Shown here one piece after another: positions 1-14,100 of a stretch of DNA of 64,000 nucleotides (within the stretch, counting starts at the first letter, position 1; every line of letters begins with the position of its first letter). Location: positions 11,800,825-11,864,824 of the forward strand of contig CM037841.1 of NCBI GenBank assembly GCA_021234535.1, given 5' to 3'. The notes beneath the pieces were generated by a model. The model ran no database searches, had not been told where the DNA came from, and was given only the letters and a program-made list of their open reading frames with translations. Made by a program: the position numbers and the translations under genes. The stretch comes from Stichopus chloronotus (lineage: Eukaryota > Echinodermata > Holothuroidea > Aspidochirotida > Stichopodidae).

Positions 1-1257
1 TTCACGATTAAGGATAACGACCCAGCCAAACAGAAATTATACGTTGGCCCAGTATAAGACATCATTTTATGTAAATAAAAATGAAATTCATAATCATGTT
101 AGCCACTTCTACCTATTTGTGTTTATTAAAACAACAAAGTAATTATGTTCTAGAAGGTTTTAAAAGCATACTTTAGTATTGTCCATATCACCATCTATGG
201 TTTCCAACAATCATGAGGTTGGCTTTATGCAGCAGGTCGATACTATTATCAGAGAGCTCAACCTTAATTGCACCTTGACAGTTTTTTAAAGTCCTTGCAA
301 ATTTGCAACGAAATTCATTTCGACTGATTTGTAATACTTTAGGGTAATATTACTCAAAATGCGAAAAAAAGACTGAAGAAAGAGAGAAACAATTACTTCT
401 CCGTCTGTGCGATTCGTTGCTCAGTAGTTGTGTTCATGGACTCTTCTCTGAAGAAGAAACAGATGAATTGTCTCTTCATATTTCCTGATCCTTTAGTCTT
501 CTTGATTCTTTAGTTCTTATATCGAACCGAGTTATAGTCAGGACGTTACTCTTACGTTTTTAAGGGTCTTCACAATATGGATATATATGTTTCAATCAAT
601 ATTTCACCCAATTCCTCAGCAGGTTAAGGACGTCTGGGTTATCTTGAACTTTCAGTGATATTGTCTTCGACAAAATGCTGCAAACGTATGAAACTTAAGA
701 AGCAAGTTCCTAATGAGTTCTAACATCGTCTTCAAGGCATAAGGTTACAACTTTACATTGGTACCGGTGATTGGAAACGTTTGCCAAGGGTTTCAAGATT
801 TAAGGAAACGTATTGATCTGGTCAGCCCCAGTAATGACATGTCAGACTCAATATTTATACAAAATTGGTTATTCCTTATTATAGTATATTTTCGTATCAA
901 TTGATTTATCACCGGTGGTTTTCATCAGCAGTGGCCAATCAGTTTTAAGGGGACATTGTAGCAACGTAAGACTATTATATCTTTAATATGAAGAATTTAG
1001 TGACTCCATTCGCTAAGCTTTAAAATAATGCTTGTATCATAACATAGTTACAGAGGGGGATGTAGATAGACACATCAAATGAATCCGTTGAGACATTTTG
1101 GAAACCGTTACACCAAACTCTGCCACAAGTATTTGCACGCATAGACTTCCAAGCACTTCATTATCGGATCTCACGCCTGTCACACCTTTTTCGCAATCTC
1201 TGAATGTCTATCTTTTCTTTCACAGAAGAATGTCCGGTCTCTATGATTCAGATAAAG

Positions 1258-1312
1258 ATTCTTCTTTTTTACTTCTCTTTCTTCTTCTTCTTCTTCTTCA
1301 TCTTCTTTTCCT
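1258..1312. repeat. (TTC)n microsatellite
   Basis: Pyrimidine-only run dominated by CTT/TTC triplets. Confidence 0.85.
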
Positions 1313-4300
1313 TAGTCTCTAACGAAGCAAATTCTTTGGACACCTCCGAGGAAACTCGATCTTTGCACATACGTCGTGTTTAATTTGCAGGTATGTCTGT
1401 AAGAGTAAAAATAAGAAGCGATTTAAAGTATTTGATCAAGAGTTAGATCTATAGCCAAGCCCGCTAAGACCATTTGATAGTGTTTGTTATTTAACGACTT
1501 TAAAAGATCGGTCAAATGCGATAAGTGTTCTACATTTCTCTCCAGGGAGTGTTAGTGTTGATGTAGGTATGCCAGTCTTCCGTCAAGGGCTTAAGGGTTA
1601 ACACGTGTAAATCCAAAACCCGTGTCGTTTCCTTTCAACCAGTGATATTTAAATTGTCGTTTGTGGTAGGGCAAACACAGTGGACGGACAGGCATATGAC
1701 TACATTAAAAAGAGATTTATGGCGATGTCTGCCAATTATCAGGATCAATAACTTTTGCACGCATGTCCCAACTTAAATCGAGTGCTATATTAACGGACAC
1801 TCGTCCTTTTTGTGAAATAAGTCTATAAGCCCAACGTCACGGGGGCATGATCATCATCATTTACGTGATGAGTATGTTAACTCTTAACCTTTAACTTTCT
1901 TCAGATATGTTGATATAGACGGTATAAATGTAAAAGCAGCAATTACATCATGTTTTCTTTCAGGAGAATACATTAAGTATTGTAATAAATAAATTTAAAT
2001 TGTAAAGTTCCATTTCACTTATTTCATGCATTTCTGTGATAATTCCTTCAATTTGCAGAGTTTGGGCATCCAGCAAACCATTCAGTTTATCTTTTGAAAA
2101 AAAAAGCTATAGTTCTGAGAAATAATTCACATGATTTGGTTTCATTCGTTGATAACATAAGCTATTTATTTGAAATCGTTCAATACATTTATGAAAGTAA
2201 AAAATGCAATGTGCATTGTCATTGGCATTTATTTATTCCAATATGGTATTCTGTGCTGTACAATTATTGCAAGATCATGTAGTGCACAATTACAGCCTCA
2301 AAATAATTGCAACCCTCACAAAGAATAATTAATTATAGTTGCTGTTGCATAACGATGTAATTAATAAAAGGAAATAGTTGTAACGCTCACAAAGAACAAT
2401 CAATCAATTCTATTTGTTGTTGCATAAAAGATATAATTGCTAAATGAAAAACAAAATGAGTTCCTCTTCCTCCCTACGTCTAGAGACACCGGTTAATCGC
2501 ATATTTCTATGTACTGTGTATGAATGATATCGATTTCATAATTAAACGTGGAGAATGATTTTAGTCTTTGAAGAAATTTTAAAATAAATTTCAACAATAA
2601 CAAAATGCCTTCTGCTTTTACAGCACAATCCATGAAGTGATCAACAATGACCACATTTTAGTGCTACACATATCCATGGTGTTGTTCCGAAAAGGGGAAG
2701 GGAACTTAGGAGGGGGGTGGCTAATATTCCGTCACCATGTCTTTGGCGAAACGTTACCACTTATTTCCATTCTATGACAAAATGGCGTCTTGTCTATTGA
2801 GGGCAAGGAGATCACTTTGCTCATTACGTGCAACTGACCTAGGATTTTTGCGCTGTTGGGCGACCTTTGAACCAACAGTCCCCCTCACATCAATTTCCCT
2901 GGTCTCGTGCGTGGGTGCTTCTAGAACATTGTAACATTGTTTAACCTCTGTTTGTGTTTCACGAAGTTCACAATACACACTTCTAGTTGTTCAAAGTATA
3001 AATAATTTTGTTGTCGGACATTGTAGACAACTTTTATGAAACAGATACTGCCTTCAGTTCTTTAGGCACGTTAAAGCTTACTTTTCAGGGAAATCACGTT
3101 CTTTCTTCTCCATATTTTTTTTTTTTTTGCCTAATAACTAATACCAGACCTGGCAGCTTTTTGAAGCATGCATAATTTAAAGAGGAACAAAATAATTCCA
3201 AGGCCTCCATGCATCGATCCTGGTGTAATGTTACCAACCGGAAATGCACATTTACAGGACGAAATGCCAGTAACTGTTAACATTACGAACCGCAAAGAAC
3301 TTCTTTGGTTTGATAAATACATTTTGTTACATCGACTTGGGAAGGTTTTCCCATGAAACTGTTGCACCTGTATCCTTTTGTCTCTAGGTAAATGAAAAAT
3401 CATTATTTGTGAGTACTGTATATTTTCTTCACAGAATTTTCTCTTACAGGGCAAAAGGGGTACTGATTGGGTGAGTAACCTCTTCTTCGATTTTGATATG
3501 ATACATCAGCCTGGCCTGTAATCGATTATGCCATTATGTTCACGAGATTGTCAACCTGTGAACGTAAATAATTATGATCCAACATGGAAGTATTGCTCAA
3601 GGCAAAGTCAGAACCATGTCACGGTGATGCACAGGGCTGTGTCATATACCCTTAGTATAGTAAGATGTATGATAATGAAGCGTATAGAGAACGTATCTCA
3701 AGTTCCCCGTCAGAGGAAGTGATACGATCCTCCAAGTGCATATGCTTCAAGGAACGCGTGAACTACAGATGACTCATGGCTTTCAGGAGGAACAGTAACA
3801 TTCCATTTTCCGGTATTGTAACTCAAACTGATAGCAGTCTGAGCCCAGACGTTCTTTGCAAAATTACATACAGTTAAATCGTAATTGGCGACATAAATAT
3901 CATCACTACTGGACAGAATTTTCAAAAATATCGCCAAGAATGACACAATGAAGGAACGTCACACTAATCGCTGGTTTCTTACCTTTGCTAAGCTATACTG
4001 TTGCTAACTTACTGAATTTATTTTGATAAGAGTGTGGCTGTATTTCACGCTGATAAAAACAGATGATTTTGCAGCAACACAAAAGCAACCGGTTCATGCA
4101 CCTTTCTGTACACATTTCATACAAAAGCTTAATAATGTAGGCTCTGAGGGGAATTGGCAACCACAACCGGTTACAGATTTTGTCGTTTCGTAAATATCAG
4201 ACAACTAGAACGTCGTCGACCATCATGACAAGAGGCTCATTATGAGGCGTATTATGTAATTGCAGAATCATGACAAGAGTCATTATAAATGAAGTGTTTA

Positions 4301-4503
4301 AACGTTACACGTAGGTCACACTACAGCGATGTCGAATTCAATTAAAAAAGAAGTCGTTCTTGGAAGTTTTAGCTTAAATCTTCTCAACATTTAGTCGAAA
4401 AGAGCCGAATATTGGACATCTCATACATCCATGTGAGATGTTGCTGAATGCTGAATGCCCAAATAGAATATCAACCAATAATGGGGTGACGTCATCTCAA
4501 GGA

Positions 4504-4522
4504 TGAGAGAGAGAGAGAGAGC
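4504..4522. repeat. (GA)n microsatellite
   Basis: A pure GA run of about 18 nt. Confidence 0.85.
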
Positions 4523-4649
4523 TAGCCTATCGGAAACCTTTTGCGATAAACCTCTCAGCAGAGTATATCAGATTAGATCGAACTAAAATAATTTAAAGAA
4601 AGACTGGTAGGATCCGATATTGTTGTAGCATAGAACAACATAAACGAAA

Positions 4650-4840
4650 AACTAATTGAACCTTACTCTCTAAATGTAAAAGAGTGAAATTCTCCAAAAA
4701 GAGAGTGACTGCAGTGATCCGTCTTGCGTACGACGACATTCCACTCTCCATTGAGTGACATTTTTCACTCAATAAGAGTTAATAACCACTTCAAGCAGAG
4801 GGAAATCTCAATCGAATTTCACTCTTTAAAAGAGTGGTCA
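4650..4840. repeat. Palindrome-rich repeat with CACTCTTT/AAAGAGTG motifs
   Basis: Contains repeated GAGTGA/TCACTC words, a perfect palindrome CACTCTTTAAAAGAGTG (4820-4836) and an inverted pair TTGAGTGA...TCACTCAA around 4751-4773. Probably a decayed MITE. Related palindromic GGAGTGA words occur at 40.16 kb. Confidence 0.45.
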
Positions 4841-7020
4841 CTACAGTCGAGATTGTCAACTGTGGAAATTAGCAAATACTCACAATTTAATGCCCACTCT
4901 ACATTCAAGCAACGACAAGAATTACCACTCTCGGAAAAAAGAAAAAAAGTTCAGTTTTTCTTGTCAGACATTCTTAATTGGAGACTAAGTTCTATGTGAG
5001 ACGACAATTAATGCCCATTGTCGACAACATCTGAGGTACCTTTTACAAGACAAAAAGAAATTGTCTGTTAGCAATTTTCCAAACTTAATTCTAAAAATAC
5101 ATTGATACTCCTTAACAAGCATAACCATTTGGGACACGTTATGCATTTCCGCATCGAATGTTCATAAAAGCTTTATTTTGACCCAATTAATACACTAGAA
5201 CATTATCACAGAAGCTTGACTGTATTAAAACGTAGTCCACAATTATTTACTTTTAGTCTTAAAGATCATTAACATTTACAATGTGTGAAGAAAATCGATA
5301 AGTATGCTAACAACCTTACATACCCACCCTGTTTTGAATCTGAGAAGCTGAGAAACACATCGAGTAGAGACGAGCGCGAGGTAAAAAAAAAGAAGTAAAC
5401 TTATGTAAGATAACACCAGTCGTGGTATTCATTACGATCGGAGGAATTAAGAAAATTAAGGGAAAAAAATTGACGGAACAAATATTTTTACAAGTGTTTC
5501 ATTTCATTTTAAATATTGTTTGATTGAGCATTATAAGAGTACAGTGTATGGAATCCTTGAACGAAACTTAATACATCGTGTTCCTTAGGGAGGAAAACCT
5601 GAGTGTAAGAGAGAGACAAAGATGGGGGGAAATCGTTGACGGAAGAAAGCAAAATGAAAAAAAAAGGTAAAGGAAAACTTTCGTAAGATGAAAATTTGAA
5701 AAAAAAAGTACAACTGGAATTAACAGAAATTTATTACCGTACGAGTTTCTCGGATGCGGAATTCTCCAACCGTGAAGGGCAAGGAGAGTATGAACGACGA
5801 CCAATTACCGGTTTATATGTGAATAAGAGTATATAAAAAATACCAGCTTTTATTCATCGGGGAAGTTCGAAAGAGAGGACATCACTGTAAGTTAATGTAT
5901 AACTAAATTCAAAAAACAAAATTGAATATTGGTTTTAAGTTACTTGTATACGTGTACACGTGTTTGTTTCTCTATTGCGGAAGATTTTATGAAGTCAATC
6001 TTCAAAATAAATTACTGTTTGCTGTAGATGATTATAACAACTGCAATGCCTCAAGGGAGAATTGATTTTATAAGACTTACGTAAATAGACGAGAGCACGC
6101 CAATAGTTAGTGAAGTTAAATCAAGAAATTTCAGCTAGTCTTGGTCAATATGAAGTCCCAACAGGCGGTTATATATAGGGCATTACTAAGTATAGGCTTA
6201 GCTATATTTTTAAGCTTTAAACTGTTTCTGCAGAGTTGTAACTTGATTTGTTGTTACTTGTATCTCTAAGTGCACATCCAAGAAATGTCTGAAAATTAAG
6301 GAACATAGTTGACTTAATTTTGTTTCTTTTCTTATCTTTTTCTTTGTTCCCTTTGTTGTCTTTTTTCTTTTGTTGTATCTCTTGCACCTTGCATTTTGTT
6401 TTAATAGAACTCATACCAGAAGCTTCATGCAGATTCCCCGGAGGTCCTCCTGTATCATTTTATCCCTTTTGTGTTTGATTTTCTATTTCTGTTTCTCTAT
6501 GTAAATACTCTTGAAATGTGTGACTCAAATCAATTTTACGAGACGAAATTTAAAAGTTTCAGCAATTGTTCCCAAAGGGTTCCTCTCATACATATTACAA
6601 TCCACAAGCTGAGATGGCAAAGCAAATTTTGCGCCTTTGAAATTGTCATGTTACCTTTGTCATGATTTCAAACTGAAATTCAGATAATGGCATGTTTTTG
6701 CAGACGCAAATAAATCCCCCATTAGGCTGAAACCTGAAATTTGCCTTCTGCATTGGTTTTAAATCTCTCTGAACTCCCATTCTGTGTAACTATAGACATT
6801 TCATTAGAGAAACAGATGAAGTTCAGTCCACTATTCTACACTAGAACAGCGTTGTCACCATACCAAAATGCAAGTCTCACAAGGCCTTCCGAATGCCTAC
6901 TTGCCCCGGTAATCGCAAGCTTCGTTAGGCTAGGCCTAATGTTAAGCCCACAATATTAGGAGGTTAAGGGGAACTATAGCCAACATAGCAGAGAAAATCG
7001 AACAATCTTCATGAACTTCA
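4841..7020. other. Intergenic, no gene recognised
   Basis: AT-rich non-coding sequence with homopurine patches near 5640-5710 and a T/C-rich stretch near 6320-6370. Nothing else supported. Confidence 0.6.
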
Positions 7021-7358
7021 CGAACATGGCGTACAAAGAAAGTAGCACTTATCATTGTTGAACCATGCAGTCTCACCAATAAACATCTGCGAAAGATTAA
7101 TCTCCTCAAGACATTATGCGATACTGATGAGTTACAGAAGATGCATCATTTGAATTTTTAAGAGTTTGGGTGAACAAATTGTTTTTGAGTAACAAATAAT
7201 TAAATTTCTATCAGTGAGAAACTTCATAATCAAAAAATGAATGGAATTAAATTTCTTTTCTTTTTTCTTTTCTTTTTTTTTCTTTAATACATTTCTTGAA
7301 AAGAAAGTCACTGTCCTTGCTAATTATGAATAATGTATCATTCTGAGTCGATAAATAC
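7021..7358 (+). repeat. Dispersed repeat family A, copy 1
   Basis: Shares clearly alignable sequence with copies at about 48.9 kb (+) and 50.4 kb (-). Common blocks include TCTCACCAATA (7071), GAGTTTGGGTGAACAAATT, TCAGTGAGAAACTT, ATTTCTTGAAAAGAAAGTCA and ATTCTGAGTCGATAAATA. A (TTTTC)n expansion interrupts this copy at about 7250-7290. No ORF; probably a short non-autonomous element. Confidence 0.75.
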
Positions 7359-10300
7359 TACTAGTATGTTTTTTTCAATGACCTCGTCTGATTCAGGCCA
7401 ACTTCTTTGGCAAAAACGTACTGCATGGAGGAAGCATAGGAGGGAAGGACTGGAGGAGAATTCAGATATAATGGAAACATACTATCATGAAATTACGAAT
7501 TACGTAATAATATCTCACTTACACTTATGGAATAGATGATAGTATATATAGTTCCCCCATCATGAATGAGGATGAATCAGTTAGTTGTTTCCCCTGTTGC
7601 AAACATAATTTCCCATCCCCCCTCCCGCCTTTCTTCCAGTTATTTTGTAGATCAGGTATGAGGCCGGGAATTAACTGATCAACAGTTTTATATAGTTTTC
7701 AATATCATCCGTTCAATGGTCTATAATGTGAAATAAAAAAAAATCAAAGCCCCTTTTTCTTTTATCTTGGACTTTTATCCATGTATCACGTGTGACATAT
7801 ATCTTTGACCTATTTTCTTTCATTTACTTATTCAAGACGTTTATTCGTATACGTTATGACAGGTCAAAGCATATTTGATTGAGTTTCTTGGAATGCACAG
7901 CACAGCAGGGATGAAATAAGTAATTGGCATGCACAAAGTGAGGCATATGGTTTGCATGCATAGCACTGGGATACTACCGTTATATTCAACACAATTATAT
8001 GACAAGCATAACCACTCGAAATGTCAAAATGAGGGTGTAAATTAAATCACATCACATTTGGTGCTTTATGACTGTGATTTAAAGTAATGCACGGTATGAC
8101 ACCACGGGAACTGTAAGCGGGATATTCACAATTAAGTTACTTCGTCAATATACAAAGTCAATTAAAGTAGCGTAACAAGAGTGATTTGTAGAGATAACTC
8201 AATTTGACTAACATTCATGTGAAAGTATATTTTAATATTCTCAGTGGAATGACCTTCTGTTGCATTCTAATTTAAATCTCCTCAAATCAAGTTTAAATAA
8301 GTGAAGATTTTTTTAAATTTCCAGTGCATTAAAAGGGCGGCAAAAAGAGGAATAAAAACATGCTACATGCGATCAATTAAACAGATATCCTTCAAATGTG
8401 ACACGATCAGAGCATATTGGTAATTGGATTGTTGTGGTCTTAGCTTGCACGTTTGAATGATGCCTAGGAAATCCACACAAACTTTAACAAAAATGCAAGT
8501 TCAATTCAGCTAAACAAGTCAGAGCAATTTTCTATTTATGGACACCTCAATATGAAAGGCTAACGATCATCTCGGGGTCCAAAGGGTGTAATAAGACTTT
8601 CGTCACAAATTTCCGCAAAGGGATCACGAGGAGAAGTAAAGATGTTTTACAGTTTTCAGCAAAATTTTGTCAAAGTAGCAGAGAAATTGCATTGTAAAAG
8701 TTTTCGTAATTTTTGTCATGAAACATTAAAATGATACAACCTTTGGATTTACAAGTAGTTTGTTTATTTGTAAACGAATAAACTCGTTCTGTAACCTTCT
8801 TGAAATTCACATCCAGCCAAAGAAATAAGTAAAGAGAAAAAGAAAAAGCAAGTAAACAGAATGAAGAAAGACATGACAGCGAGACAGTGGTGCGCCCAAA
8901 AGAAGGGGGACGGTCGCGTAATCGGAGGTGAACGATCTGTTTTCCAAAAACTGAAAACGATCTGGCTTTTAAAATTTGTATAACTAGAAGACATTCTACC
9001 ATTCTGCACAATCAAATACTTATCACAGATTGCACAATTTGTATTAATTGGAAAATTTTGCAATGGGATGAGAACAGAGACAACCCCTCTAGACCCCTCC
9101 CCATGCCAGTAGTTGCGATACTCCACAAAATTTGACCTCCATTGATTTACTTGTATAGAAAGTTAGGTATATATATCTTGTTCCGTTTGGTTCGTACATA
9201 AGCATACACTGTTTGTCAACATATATCGGCATATGTTTTCTAAGTACAGCTTTACCTGAGAAGTGACTTTTTTTAACATGTCATATATGCAATCAAGGCG
9301 AGTGTTTCTTAATAGGAATCTCCACGAGACACCTTACGGTACTTGATCACCTTTTCTTAAAGTTAAATCAGGAACCGGAAGAACATTATCCCAGAATCAG
9401 AGTTTAAAAGCCGTTTCAGCCGTTCATGACATGGTAGCTATCTAGCGATGATTTTCCCTCATTCTGTTATATTATAACCAAAAGAAATGCAAACGTTACT
9501 CAAATTGGCGCCAATTTTCTAAATTGACAGGGAGAAGCCATTCCGTTTAGCTCGTGGGTTTTTGAATGATCTTGAAGTAAACATTATTGATTTGCAGGGA
9601 ACGAAGAAGGAAAGCCAAAAGAAAAGAGAGAGAGACCTCCTTAGACTTTAAAAGGTCGCGACAAGTAGATGCCTTAAGCTGTGTATGTAGTCAGGAAAAG
9701 ACAGTGAAAAAAAGGGGCACACTGAAGAAGCTCCTTTGGTGAACAACAATTTGAATGTTTAAAGGAAAAATAACATGCAACAACACTAATAGATAAATAA
9801 AATGTCAGACTATTAACTTGTTTGTTTGATTTGTTTCAGTGGGAAAGAAAAAACGCAACACCGACATTTGAACGTAAACAGTTTTTATACCCTTTGCGAG
9901 GTCTGCTCTACATACAAGAATTAATGGTCTAGTAAAACGGTATGCGTTGCCATGTTCATATGTTATATCCCCAAAATGTCAAATGTTTTCGTTTGAACAT
10001 TTGAAAGCGTTTTCCTCAAATTGGATGTTAGTGTATATAAAAAGAACGTTTAAATGTTGATATGTTTCCTTCGTCAGATCTGATGAAAAAAATTGCTGTC
10101 GTGACGTTAGCGTTCAAAATTGATCGAAAGAGCATGATTTCTGTATGGTGATTTTTTAACACCTGTAATAATAAGTTATCAACAGCTATTCAAAAGACTT
10201 TAACTGCAGATGTCATGAAGTAATTACGACATAAAACGAGATACATTCGCAAACTTTGTTGGAAGTCTTAACACATTTACATAGCCTGGATTTTAAAAAC

Positions 10301-11003
10301 AATTCGCAGGCACAATCAAAACTCTTCTAGTATTGTCAAAAGCAAAGAAAAAATGTGCAACAACTTAATATGCAGTATTGACATTTGAAGACCAAAAGGA
10401 GTGTTGATTATCAAGCCTTGCTAAACAGTGCTACGGAGTTCTCTTTCTTTTATCATGTTTTATTAAGCCCGTAAGTGTAGAAGATATTATTTAATTATTT
10501 TAATAATTCCAATTACTAAATAATTCAAATCATACTTCTGTGTGACTTGAGGTATATTAAATTCCACTTGCAAAGATCAATATTTTTTCTGAAACAGCTT
10601 AAAATTGTCGAAGTGAGATTAGAGTATTATATTGATTTACTGGTTACATTTCGCCCTACTTTTTCTTCCTATTTTGCCAGATCATTTAAGTCTATTCAGA
10701 GTTGTTAAATGATCTGAACGGATCAAAATACCTCTCGAGAGCCATATTGTTTTGTCATTAATGGATGTCACAGGCTGTCATACATGTCACTATGGTGCTA
10801 CAAAGTAATAGAAGAACGTGAATATCATAACTTAAAAGGTGTGTAGTTATGTACTCCTAATTAATCTAAAATCAAAGCAGAGTAAATATTTATTGTAAGA
10901 ATTGTAACAGTTAGAACGAATACTCTTCCATGACTTGTGAAGACATAGTGATCTACTTTAAACGTAAAATGTTTGAATTTGTGTCAATTGTTAAATATGA
11001 GCA
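7359..11003. other. Intergenic, no gene recognised
   Basis: No conserved coding signal. Two overlapping minus-strand frames at 8670-9126 lack any family motif. Confidence 0.6.
9979..10004. repeat. Short inverted repeat, 9-bp arms
   Basis: TCAAATGTT and AACATTTGA separated by 8 nt. AT-rich; may be chance. Confidence 0.5.
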
Positions 11004-11152
11004 AAAGCTTTTTGCACCATACATTGACCTATTTGTGACTGAAAGCCTTAGCACCATACATTGACCTATTTTTGACTAAAAGCATTTGCACCACACATTG
11101 ACCTATTTGTGACCAAAAGTTTTTTGCACCATACATTGACATTTTACTAAAG
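11004..11152. repeat. 37-bp tandem repeat, about 4 copies
   Basis: The unit GCACCATACATTGACCTATT...GAC-AAAAG starts at 11014, 11051, 11088 and 11126. Period 37-38 bp, few mismatches; the last copy is truncated. No coding role seen. Confidence 0.9.
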
Positions 11153-14100
11153 AACTTTGTTTTCTCCAAAGCTGTTACAGATGTTTGATTTTTTCGCAAA
11201 AAGTTGCTTAACTTTTGTTTTCAAAGAATCTGGTTCAGTTGTTTCTTCTTCAGATAACTTGTTTTCGTTGTAAGATATCAAGTCTATTGATCTGTATATC
11301 ACACACCCAATAATGGTGTAATCATCTTCTTACTTTGCGCACATCAAACGTTGAAGTAAAACTTATCCAAGCCAAACCGATTTATCTTTCTGGATTACGT
11401 TTGGGAGATAAACTGGTGATTTAGAAATAAACAATATACCTGGTGCAGGAACTCTCTTTTCCATAGATCCTTGACCTGAAAACGAGATTAGAACAAGTTA
11501 AGTAATAATTGATTTTCGACAAAGTTTAATATCGTCCTATTTAAATCTATAAAAATAATCGTTCTGTGCTGGGGAGAGCTTTTTCCAGTCTCTTGAGAAT
11601 CATGATGCGTGCTGTTTTACTGTCCCCAATGAAAAGATGTTCCTCACAGCTGATTTTTTTTCCTCTCTGCATGTATGTACCAACAAGGAACGGATGCCTG
11701 TGGCGGAGAACTTAAGGTCGAAGAAGTACGTTTAAGTGTCAACCAGATTGATCTAGGAGCCAAGAATCAATTAATTTGACATTTACCTGGCGAAGGAGGA
11801 GAGAGAGAGCAAAGGAGGGAAAAAGAGATTCTGTTATCGTCAGAAAGGAGGGTCTGTTAAACTAAACCGTTGTCTGTTCTTCTTGATTAAAAGTGCTCTC
11901 TAGCCCGAAGAGCAAACCAATAGGAAATGATTTGATTGGCTCGCTACTGCAATGTCGTATACGGCCGGAAATGACGAGTGAGGTATACAATGCCCGTGGA
12001 GTGGAAATGTCTGCACTATGAGGTTCTTTTACGGGAAACCTATAATCAAACATGCAATAAAATAAACTCATACCTCATGACCAACTTTGGCCACAAAAAA
12101 AAGAGAAGCTACAAGGGTGGAATCTTGGAATCCTTATTGATAATGTGGAGCGCTATTTGTGTATGTACTTAGGCAGGATGGTCCGTATTGTTTGTTACTT
12201 ATCATTAACTATACTTTGCCTAATTATACCAGGATTCCAAAAGGGGATCACCAACGAGTGGTTGAATTCTTTATATATTCATATCTTTCACTAAACTACA
12301 GGCAGGCTTGGTCCAATCTTTTTCACTTTTTAAGTAACCAGTGAGGACGACAGTAACTACACGATGACGACTACAAAGTAAATTCCCTAAACTGGAAGAC
12401 ATTCCTTTTAATATATTTCTGTCTTCTCGAGTAGAATTGTCGTCACAACAAATTTGACGATGAACTGAATGCCATGTTGTATTGAGACATCTTGATGAAA
12501 GTTTCTAGTAAAAACTGGAATCGAACAGCAAAATTCTTTATTTTGTGCAGTCCAATTTACACATATATAGTTTACAAATGCTCATTTGTTCGGACCCTTG
12601 GGTAAGAACGGAGGAATCAGTTTGACCCACGGCTTTATAATCATGTAATATAACATACAGAAGAGGCAAGTAGCATATCCTGTTACGTTGCACTTTACAA
12701 ACGTTATTAAACGGAATTCGGTTGTTTGGAATGCATGCGTAAATAAAACAAGACAATATCGAAAGAAAAACTAGTTAATTGATATAAACAACGTTATCAA
12801 AGAAAAAAAAAGAAGATGCGAAATGTACTTATGTTCCCTTTCAATACAGTTAAAACTATAGCCCAAGCAACACGATAATAGTTAATAGACGTGAGCCTCA
12901 CTATAGAGCCCTTGACATTTTCGAGGTTTGCCATCATGTCGCGAGAAGAAAGTTCTAAGTAACGTTACCGTATTTACATCAACATAAAAATTTCAAAATA
13001 ATGCACGGGGAAAACTACGGGCCCCTATTTCATATTTTGTTGCTGGTTAGTTTCCACCTTATAGCTTAGCCTATCGCACTCACACCTCTGGAATATCGAC
13101 AACACGTCTATATAAATGATATGCAGTTGAGACACAGATTTAAGTGTTTGGTCATCTGAATACCACGCATATGGTAATCAATGCGTAGGCTGACAGAGCG
13201 AAATAGATGGTCAGGTTCTTGTAATCCCGTTAAAAGGAGTCGTCTTCGAACGAAACGAAAACGAAATAATAGTAAATCTTCAATTGCTTGACGAAAAAAT
13301 ATCCATTTCAGACCGAATTATGACTTTAGTGAATAGAGAGATATCGGAAAGTGCCGTCGGGGAGACGGGAATGGGAGGCGTAATGCTTGCTAAAATAGGC
13401 TCATAGAAAAGAATATTTTTGATTTGAAAAGGGTATATTTTCTCTGTAACCACCACTCTAATAATAACAATACGTGAAACTTTGGTTTTGTATGGTCTGA
13501 CCTTTTAGAGCTTCCTTCAAGTAAACCCACTTATTTTGACCAATTCTCATAAGATGCCATCCATTTGTTTCTACGATGGAAGGCGTCAATTGATGTAACA
13601 AATCGAGAAAAAAGGTGTAGTGCAGTGGCGTTGAGATACGCCGGAGGAATGACAGTTTGCGTTTGGGCCCAGGCTCCCAATGAAAAAAGTGGAGAATGAA
13701 AGATGCATCCAGCCCCTAATATCTGCCCAGAAAGAATAAATGAAAGATGATTCATAATGCTTTACGATACTTGTATCATCTCAGCCCATCTGATATGCGT
13801 AAACATTTGTCATCTGTTTGGTAACATTCCCATTAATTAAGAAACCGTCTACATGAGATCACTACCTCAAGTCAGGGTACATAGCGCTTATAACATCGGC
13901 TAGTCCCGACCAACGGGGGAAGGGGGAATGTAAAGTCATTTTTTTCCGAATATCGTTACCAATGGTGGCGCTCCACTTAAAGAGTCCTTCAGCCACCACA
14001 CATCATGTATTTTCTCTTTATTTCACCCGCATGTGGTGTAGTTGTTGGAGGTGCTGGGGGTGCTGTTGTTATGTGTTTCTCGCTATGAGTCTGAACTTTG

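Larger units (their letters stand above)
1..4649. other. Intergenic, no gene recognised
   Basis: AT-rich sequence with many stops in all frames. Short open frames (the longest is 107 codons at 3131-3454, minus) show no recognisable motif. Only the TTC microsatellite stands out. Confidence 0.6.

Noticed and set aside
3131..3454. 107-codon minus-strand frame
   Set aside because: No domain, no signal, and an opposing open frame over the same bases; not supported as a gene.
8670..9126. Two overlapping minus-strand frames of 113 and 120 codons
   Set aside because: They occupy different frames of the same DNA, have no recognisable motif, and look like chance openings.
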